Below are positions 59,701-64,000 of a DNA stretch of 64,000 bases, in pieces (the stretch's first letter is position 1; each line of letters begins with the position of its first letter). The translations under genes were made by a program, and so were the position numbers. Below the pieces are notes generated by a model that saw only the letters and a list, made by a program, of their open reading frames with translations, had not been told where the DNA came from and did no database searches. The stretch comes from Girardinichthys multiradiatus (lineage: Eukaryota > Chordata > Actinopteri > Cyprinodontiformes > Goodeidae): positions 21,131,284-21,195,283 of the forward strand of contig NC_061794.1 in the NCBI RefSeq assembly GCF_021462225.1. Direction: 5' to 3'.

Positions 59701-62700
59701 TCACAAACAAAGTTTGTTGACTGACATTTTTTGATAGCTGATTTCAATTTCCCTAGCAACAATGATGCCTGAATAATACCTTATCTGGAGAAACAAGAAA
59801 TCACTTATATAGCACCTTTCTGATAACACGAAGTAGACTGCAAGAACTAAAAAAACTTAGAATACAGCAAAGCAGACTAAGAGCCATTATCTACAGATGG
59901 ACAAAACACTGATCACCCTTTCAGAAGTGTCTGGACTCATCTTGGAGGTCATAAAGAAACCCAGCTGAAAGAGCCCAAAGGCGCATCAAAGAAAAACATC
60001 ATACCCACAGGTAAACATGGTGGTGGTAGTGTGATGGTGTGGAGTTGCTTCAGGCCCTGGACAACTTGCCATAATTGATGGAACCATGCATTCTACTTGT
60101 TATCAGACAATCCTGAAGATGCATGTCCAGCCTTAAGTTCATGACCTTAAGCTCAACTTGGCAGGACAATGATAGAAAGTCAACCAGCAGGTTCATCTAT
60201 GAATGCCTATTCATCTGTGAATGTGCCTGAATTAAAATACGTCTGTGAAGATGAGAGGTCATAGTTCCTCCACAGTGCTGTAAAAGACATATTGTCAGTT
60301 ATCAAAAACACTTAATGGCAGTTATTGCTGCCAAATGTTGCACAACCAGTTTTTAGGTGTAGCAGGCAAGCTTGGTTTGAATAGCTTTTCTCATCTAATA
60401 ACTAAAAATAAAACTACTTTTATTTACTCAAGTTTATTCTGTCATATACTAAAATTTATAGAATACTGAGATGTGACAAAAAAAAAAACAAAGACAGAAG
60501 AAATCTGTGAGGGAGCAAATACTTTTTCACAGTGCTGTAAGAAGTGCTTTTTGTTATTACTCTACCTGCGAAGGTACGTCTTCCAGATCTCAGTGGTGTT
60601 TTCTGGCCTCTTCAGCACTCTGTGCATGTACTGAGCTGCCTCAGAGGTGTCGTGCACCCGGCCTCCTTCCAGCTCTGTTTTCAGGTTCATGGCATTGAAG
60701 AGGGCGGGGTTCACCTGGGACATCTACAAAACACACACAGCGCATGAACCACCAGCCGCCTAGTTTTGACTGAGCATCCACATGCACGGAGCTCACATAT
60801 GTTAGCGACAGTGTGAAAACGAGAAGACAAATACACCCGAAATTTGGCAAAGCAAAAAAGAGCAGCCAGGATTATACATATTCAGGCTTTCTTTTTTTTT
60901 TCTTTCTTGCTTGAGTTCGGGCGAGGCATATTTGCTAAGCGTCCCCCAGGGGCGTCTGTTAACCTTTTCATGTGATGTGGTGGTTTGAATCAAAACCCCA
61001 GAAGTCTGACACAACAACGGTGGAGCTATTAGACAACTCCAACTCCGCTGTTTGTGTTTACTGACTGTGAGCCTGAAGTGAAGCTGTCTGAGAAGAAGAT
61101 TTAAAAGATAACGTGTGTTTGAGGAATGGAAGCATACAGTAGGAGGGAGGAGGTCTTGATCAGTTGTTGAGAGAAGAAGAAAAAATGTGAGACTAATTTG
61201 CCATTACATCATCAATGTGATGGAAACCACACAGCATATTTGTATCAGTCAGATAAGATTTATGGCTAAAACCGTGTCCATTTTAATCTTCACACAAACA
61301 TTTAAATTTCCATACGCTCACATTTAGACTTGTTAAAAAATGAGGGCATCGCCTTCCTGTTTTTTACTCCCTTGACTTTTTAATCAAATAATTTATAAAC
61401 TCTATAAATAAATGTAGAGTGAGGCGGGGAAGTTAAAGTATAAAGGGAGAGGAGAAAAAAAATGGAAGGCAAGTTCAGAACAGCTCATCAAAAAACAAAC
61501 ATCTCTATATATCTAGCATGGCACCGAGCTACTGCTTCATTATATTAATTTGTGAGAGGTGCAGCAAAAATTACAACGTATGAAAAATGGCTGGAAAATT
61601 TAAATGATACAAACTCATCTTATTAGTGGTGAAACATTAAAAAACAAACAGGCCCCTCCGTGTCCCGCTAATTTGTCTTTGGATGAAAGGCGTTTGATGG
61701 ATGGATCTTACCTTATTCATAAGCGAGGATAAAAGAGATGTATTCCCTGGTACAGGGTGTCCATTTGATTCATTACTGAAACAAGGAAAATGAACAATGT
61801 TTAGTCAAGATTTGCATGAGAACAGTAAATATTACTATTTATCACAAGGGCTATGCAAGTATAATGAAGAAGAAAAATGTTGTCTTTTAGAGAAACATGG
61901 TGTAGGGTGGAGGGTTATTGCTAAATAGGAGCTGGTGTATCACTGATCAATCAATCTGTTCAAAATCAATTGGCTTATAAAAAAGTGCTGGAATTAGACA
62001 AATAATCCAAATTAATACTAGAGATCCACAGAAACGCATCTGACTCTCAGCTTGATCACTGCTGAATGGTGACCGGCATCAGAAATGGGAAAAAGTTTGA
62101 TCTTTATTGGCTCAGCAAATGCATCATAGCTGAGAGCACACCTTAGAAACAATGTTTCAAATTTAAATAATTTCAGTATGAATTAAGTGTTTGAAATTCA
62201 CTCAAAGAAGGCTATTTAAAAAGAAACTGTATTTTTGCCAACTTTTCAAGACGTGCCTGCTGTTCACTTGGGCTGAAAGAGAGAGCAGGACTATCAGTAG
62301 ATAACAGGAATCCTGAACAAAGTACAGTGAAGGTGCTGTTTCATCCTTTTCAGCTTTTAGCCCATGTCTGTCAAGAAACATGCTGGATTTTAAAATGCTG
62401 GCATCCTTTTAAAAGTTTTAATCCTTACTCCAAGGTGATACTCTTCAGGTAATTCACATTTAAGTCAAGTCAAGTCAAGTCAAGTTTATTTATATAGCGT
62501 ACGTTTAAGTAATGCTAGCAAAGCTAACTAGGATAATCATTGATTATATGTGAAAGACAGTTTTAAAATGTCAACTCTGTAATCATTTTATTGTTGTTTT
62601 TAATAAAATAAAACCCAGTTTAACAGTGACTGTCTTACATAGTGTGACATCGCCTTTGTTTCTTATGTCAGTAATTGACTGCTCAAGGCAGGTAGGCAAG

Positions 62701-63105
62701 AAATGTTTTTTCTTATGTCTTCCTATAGTAGGCTTTTAACCTCTATCTTGATGGCAGACATTGTGCAACATGTTAATTCCTAAAATAAGATGCTAACAAC
62801 TGTTTATAATACCAAGTGAATATTTTCAGTTCTGTAGTTATATTTTCTAATACTTCCTAAAGAGAAATCTTAACCAGCTAACATTGCTTGAATTTACAAA
62901 AAATGCACATCGAAAATTGTCCACAAAATTCTTACAGGTGCATCTCTAAATGTATTTGTAGCATCTGTATACCTGTGGTCTTTCTTGCTCAGGTCCAGGC
63001 TCTGCTCCTGCTGGGTATCTTGGGAAGTGCCGGAGTTGGCGTCTGCAGGCTCCTGCTTCACTTGAACCAGATTAAACTGGCTGGCCAAGCCCGGCTGCCC
63101 ATTCC
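49481..63105 (-). CDS. casz1: Castor zinc finger 1, last 11 coding exons
   Basis: CASZ1 is a nuclear zinc-finger transcription factor (homologue of Drosophila castor) needed in heart, vascular and neural development. Eleven exons join with perfect phase into 1,060 codons: 62973-63105, 61712-61775, 60566-60723, 59451-59573, 59040-59360, 58446-58644, 57064-57235, 54290-54438, 53553-53802, 52544-52906, 49481-50733. The order is a [14 protein letters not shown] repression-like N-terminal piece, four paired-type C2H2 fingers, a Pro/Ser linker, three more fingers and an acidic tail. The 5' exons are outside the window. The gene converges on pex14, as in human. No frameshift or in-frame stop was seen, so the gene looks functional. 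Confidence 0.97.
49616..49662. repeat. casz1: Coding (TCC)n tract
   Basis: Imperfect triplet repeat inside the casz1 terminal exon that encodes the Glu/Asp run of the tail. Such tracts vary in length between individuals. Confidence 0.85.
50734..52543 (-). other. casz1: casz1 intron
   Basis: An intron between the two most 3' exons. A decayed Tc1-like element lies at 51560-52040. 50900-51270 is unique sequence. The rest is AT-rich. Confidence 0.85.
51560..52040 (+). mobile_element. Decayed Tc1-like element in a casz1 intron
   Basis: On the + strand the block CTACTGTCAAGCATGGTGG then GGCAGGATCATGCTATGGG corresponds to the transposase motif [12 protein letters not shown]. The upstream part reads like transposase codons with many stops. 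It is opposite to casz1 and has no complete ends. Confidence 0.7.
52544..52906 (-). CDS. casz1: casz1 exon: proline-rich linker
   Basis: It encodes [20 protein letters not shown], then a poly-Pro run ([14 protein letters not shown]) and further Pro/Ser/Leu-rich sequence to [15 protein letters not shown]. There is no folded domain; it links finger groups. It starts and ends in phase 1 (acceptor TCTCCAG, donor GTACTT). The Pro run rests on near-pure CCT/CCA triplets and is likely length-variable. Confidence 0.94.
52985..53022. repeat. (CA)n microsatellite near a casz1 acceptor
   Basis: About 18 CA units with one interruption. In the casz1 transcript this is a (UG)n tract lying about 80 bases upstream of the acceptor of the 52544-52906 exon. 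Confidence 0.93.
53553..53802 (-). CDS. casz1: casz1 exon: Gly/Ser-rich linker
   Basis: Reads [20 protein letters not shown], then [20 protein letters not shown] and [20 protein letters not shown] to SPAG. It follows finger 4 and precedes the Pro-rich exon. The acceptor CTTTAG and donor GTGAGG preserve phase (0 in, 1 out). A six-Gly run is present. Confidence 0.95.
53803..54289 (-). other. casz1: casz1 intron
   Basis: A short intron with AT-rich content. No feature beyond splice sites. Confidence 0.85.
54290..54438 (-). CDS. casz1: casz1 exon: fourth zinc finger
   Basis: Reads [20 protein letters not shown] then [20 protein letters not shown] and KNFDRVPSQ. It completes finger 4 begun by CGRLG of the previous exon: a Cys pair, an HFHC knuckle and an H-x3-H pair. 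The acceptor is CATCTGCAG and the donor GTAAAA. Confidence 0.97.
54439..57063 (-). other. casz1: casz1 intron with unique blocks
   Basis: A 2.6-kb intron. 56590-57000 is non-repetitive and GC-richer (for example CCAGATAATTAACAAAC with a TAATTA core) and may be conserved regulatory DNA. 54540-56100 is AT-rich and unrecognised; two similar 40-60-bp stretches near 54840 and 55215 (AGGAAGA followed by TGGTGGCRCATC-type sequence) look like a small local duplication. Confidence 0.6.
57064..57235 (-). CDS. casz1: casz1 exon: third zinc finger
   Basis: Reads [20 protein letters not shown] then [20 protein letters not shown] and [16 protein letters not shown]. The Cys pair and HYHC/C-x-H elements continue the CLCPNQ end of the previous exon. 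The acceptor is GGCTGCAG and the donor G|GTAAGA. Near-identical to vertebrate CASZ1 in this block, from memory of the family. Confidence 0.97.
57236..58445 (-). other. casz1: casz1 intron with (GGAA)n and a unique block
   Basis: Contains a GGAT/GGAA microsatellite (57401-57443) with GA-rich sequence to about 57600. 58120-58330 is unique sequence. The long frames over the GA-rich part are low-complexity artefacts. Confidence 0.75.
57401..57443. repeat. (GGAA)n microsatellite
   Basis: About eight to nine GGAA units after three GGAT units. Confidence 0.93.
58446..58644 (-). CDS. casz1: casz1 exon: second zinc finger
   Basis: Reads [20 protein letters not shown] then [20 protein letters not shown] and [26 protein letters not shown]. 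This is the castor-type paired finger. It starts with one base completing the Asn codon begun in the previous exon (acceptor TTATGCAG) and ends in phase 0 (CAG|GTGAGT). Confidence 0.97.
58645..59039 (-). other. casz1: casz1 short intron, mostly Tc1-like DNA
   Basis: A 395-bp intron, about 313 bp of which is the transposon remnant at 58709-59021. Confidence 0.85.
58709..59021 (-). mobile_element. Tc1-like deletion derivative in a casz1 intron
   Basis: The left end has GCAAAATTTTTCACACCCC and the right end CTTTTGCAAGGTACTG followed by TA, a match to the ends of the element at 6389. Internally it keeps GACTCTCCAGAGATACCATGG-like and TTGTCCAGCCTGTCAG strings from the transposase gene. It is non-autonomous. 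Confidence 0.8.
59040..59360 (-). CDS. casz1: casz1 exon: linker between fingers 1 and 2
   Basis: Reads [20 protein letters not shown], then a Pro/Val/Ser-rich part with [20 protein letters not shown] and [20 protein letters not shown], ending [17 protein letters not shown] is a possible sumoylation site (inferred). The acceptor is TCTTTCAG and the donor AA|GTATGT at 59039, phase 2. Confidence 0.95.
59451..59573 (-). CDS. casz1: casz1 exon: first zinc finger
   Basis: Reads [20 protein letters not shown] then [20 protein letters not shown]. The Cys pair (FCEAQC), the HFHC...C and the final His, completed by FH of the next exon, make a castor-type finger. The acceptor is AATGCAAAG with a T-rich tract upstream; the donor is AA|GTGAGT. 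Confidence 0.97.
59574..60565 (-). other. casz1: casz1 intron, mostly Tc1-like DNA
   Basis: A 992-bp intron, about 870 bp of which is the element at 59667-60537. Confidence 0.85.
59667..60537 (+). mobile_element. Decayed Tc1-like element in a casz1 intron
   Basis: The left end CAGTACAAAAAAATCACACC and the right end, read on the complement as CAGCACTGTGAAAAAG, are inverted-repeat remnants. The interior on the + strand keeps GGTAAACATGGTGGTGG and GTGATGGTGTGGAGTTGC, the transposase K-H-G-G-G-x-V-M-V-W block. It resembles the copy at 31758-33022. Confidence 0.78.
60566..60723 (-). CDS. casz1: casz1 exon upstream of finger 1
   Basis: Reads [20 protein letters not shown] then [20 protein letters not shown] and [12 protein letters not shown]. 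This conserved block precedes the first finger in vertebrate CASZ1. It is preceded by GTTTTGTAG and ends AG|GTAGAG in phase 2. The Met at its start is internal, because the upstream exon joins in phase 0. Confidence 0.95.
60724..61711 (-). other. casz1: casz1 intron
   Basis: AT-rich; no repeat or conserved feature recognised apart from splice sites. Confidence 0.75.
61712..61775 (-). CDS. casz1: casz1 small exon (64 bp)
   Basis: Reads [20 protein letters not shown] then K, between TTTCAG and GTAAGA. It is too short to show alone, but phase 2 in and 0 out fit both neighbours exactly (Ser codon AG|T; Lys|Met). Confidence 0.9.
61776..62972 (-). other. casz1: casz1 intron with pentamer repeat
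   Basis: Contains (AAGTC)n at about 62462-62484 leading into TTTATTTATATAGC, a sequence common at fish repeat borders. Otherwise unrecognised. Confidence 0.7.
62462..62500. repeat. (AAGTC)n pentamer tract
   Basis: Five TCAAG-type units followed by TTTATTTATATAGC. Confidence 0.8.
62973..63105 (-). CDS. casz1: casz1 exon, most 5' in the window
   Basis: Reads [20 protein letters not shown] then [28 protein letters not shown] is a typical sumoylation-site shape, and SLDLSKK a PLDLS-like corepressor-binding shape (inference). The acceptor is TTCCTCAG and the donor AG|GTATAC. Two bases at its start complete a codon from an exon right of the window. Confidence 0.93.
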
Positions 63106-64000
63106 CTGAGGAATCACGCCGGAGACAAAGCAGAGGAGAGAAGAGACAACAAAGTTATTGTTGGTCAGCATTATTACCCTTTGACAAGATCCAATCTGAC
63201 TTCTGTCCTGGCCCAAGAAGAATACTGCGAGTGATAATTATTGCGAAATTATGTCAGGCCGTCAAGCCTTTTAAATGGTGATTGAGAGGCGGGAGATATG
63301 AGGGAAAAAGACTCCTTTTTCTGCAGCACTTGTCACAACTCATTTGCCAAGCTGCCTCTTAACTGGTCATTAAGTGAGATGCTAATGCTGAAGGAAAGTG
63401 GCAGTCTCAGATTGGCCACGCGCCCCTCCTCCTCCGTTCCCACTTTCTCCGGCTTTCTCGTTGGCCTGACAACGGATGGTGGCCAACGCCACGGAGCATA
63501 CCCACGAGGAACAGGGGCGCCATGTCGGTCAGATTGGAGCTGACAGCCAATCAGATTGGTTCAAATATTGTGACCTCTCTATCACCGTCTCTGGCAAATA
63601 GGTATTCAGCGGACAGCGCAATGAAATTGTAATAAATAAACAGCCGGGGACGACCTGAGGTAGAAATGCTGACAGGAAGGTGAATTCTGGTCCCCCTCCC
63701 GAATCCCACTGGACTGAAATATTAATTTGTCCTCAGGCTACACACAGAAAGCTGAGCCTCTGGCTGACAAGAAGCGGAGGTTTGTCTTAAAAAATATATG
63801 TGGGAGGTGAGGCACCTCTGGGTTAACCTCTAGGACACTAAAACTGGAGTGCCCCAGCAGTTATTACTGGTGTTGAGGATTCAGGGATAGTGACAAGCAA
63901 GGTCATGGGCATCCAAGTGTGTGCCCTGGTCAGGATCTGCTCCTTTTTGAAAAAAAAAAAAAAATGGGACCAGCCCAGCCTCTGATGAGGGGGAAAAAAG
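63106..64000 (-). other. casz1: casz1 intron at window edge, candidate conserved block
   Basis: 63180-63780 is unique and GC-richer than the other introns, with no transposon hallmark. A 15-base A run lies near 63949-63963. No exon was recognised. Confidence 0.5.

Overview
The window is teleost fish nuclear DNA. It has spliced genes with GT-AG introns, vertebrate proteins, and dense fish-type transposons (Tc1/mariner, L2-like and other non-LTR elements, Ty3/Gypsy elements with a chromodomain). I cannot name the species. A percomorph is plausible but is inference.

Layout. (1) Positions 1-5,400 hold the 3' end of pex14 on the + strand: two coding exons (377-468 and 4295-4739) and the 3' UTR. 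(2) 5,400-13,800 is intergenic and transposon-rich. Its main feature is a Tc1-like element (7978-9226) nested in a minus-strand non-LTR retrotransposon (about 7736-10378). (3) 13,837-28,823 holds the remains of a + strand SLC1-family (excitatory amino acid / dicarboxylate transporter) gene. I can read the first three coding exons and the last three, each with consistent splice phases. The central part (after TM3 up to hairpin HP2) is not present. A full-length Ty3/Gypsy element (15334-20516, minus strand, 5-bp target duplication GAAAG) is inserted inside the second coding exon. A second, truncated Gypsy element (21031 to about 23955) lies in the next intron. (4) 28,824-49,480 is a 20-kb gene desert with Tc1-like, L2-like and other repeats. 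Several unique, GC-richer blocks in it are candidate conserved regulatory DNA. (5) 49,481-63,105 holds the last 11 coding exons of casz1 (castor zinc finger 1) on the minus strand, 1,060 codons in perfect phase. The 5' exons lie beyond the right edge.

pex14 and casz1 converge, as PEX14 and CASZ1 do at human 1p36, so the flanks are conserved synteny. pex14 encodes a peroxisomal import docking protein and casz1 a zinc-finger transcription factor. Nothing suggests a functional link beyond position.

I see no CRISPR array, operon, phage or new multi-gene system. The most notable signals are the SLC1-like gene caught in decay with a near-intact LTR element in a coding exon, the contrast between that element's near-identical LTRs and its badly broken pol, and two short casz1 introns consisting mostly of Tc1-like DNA that ends 16-27 bp from splice donors.
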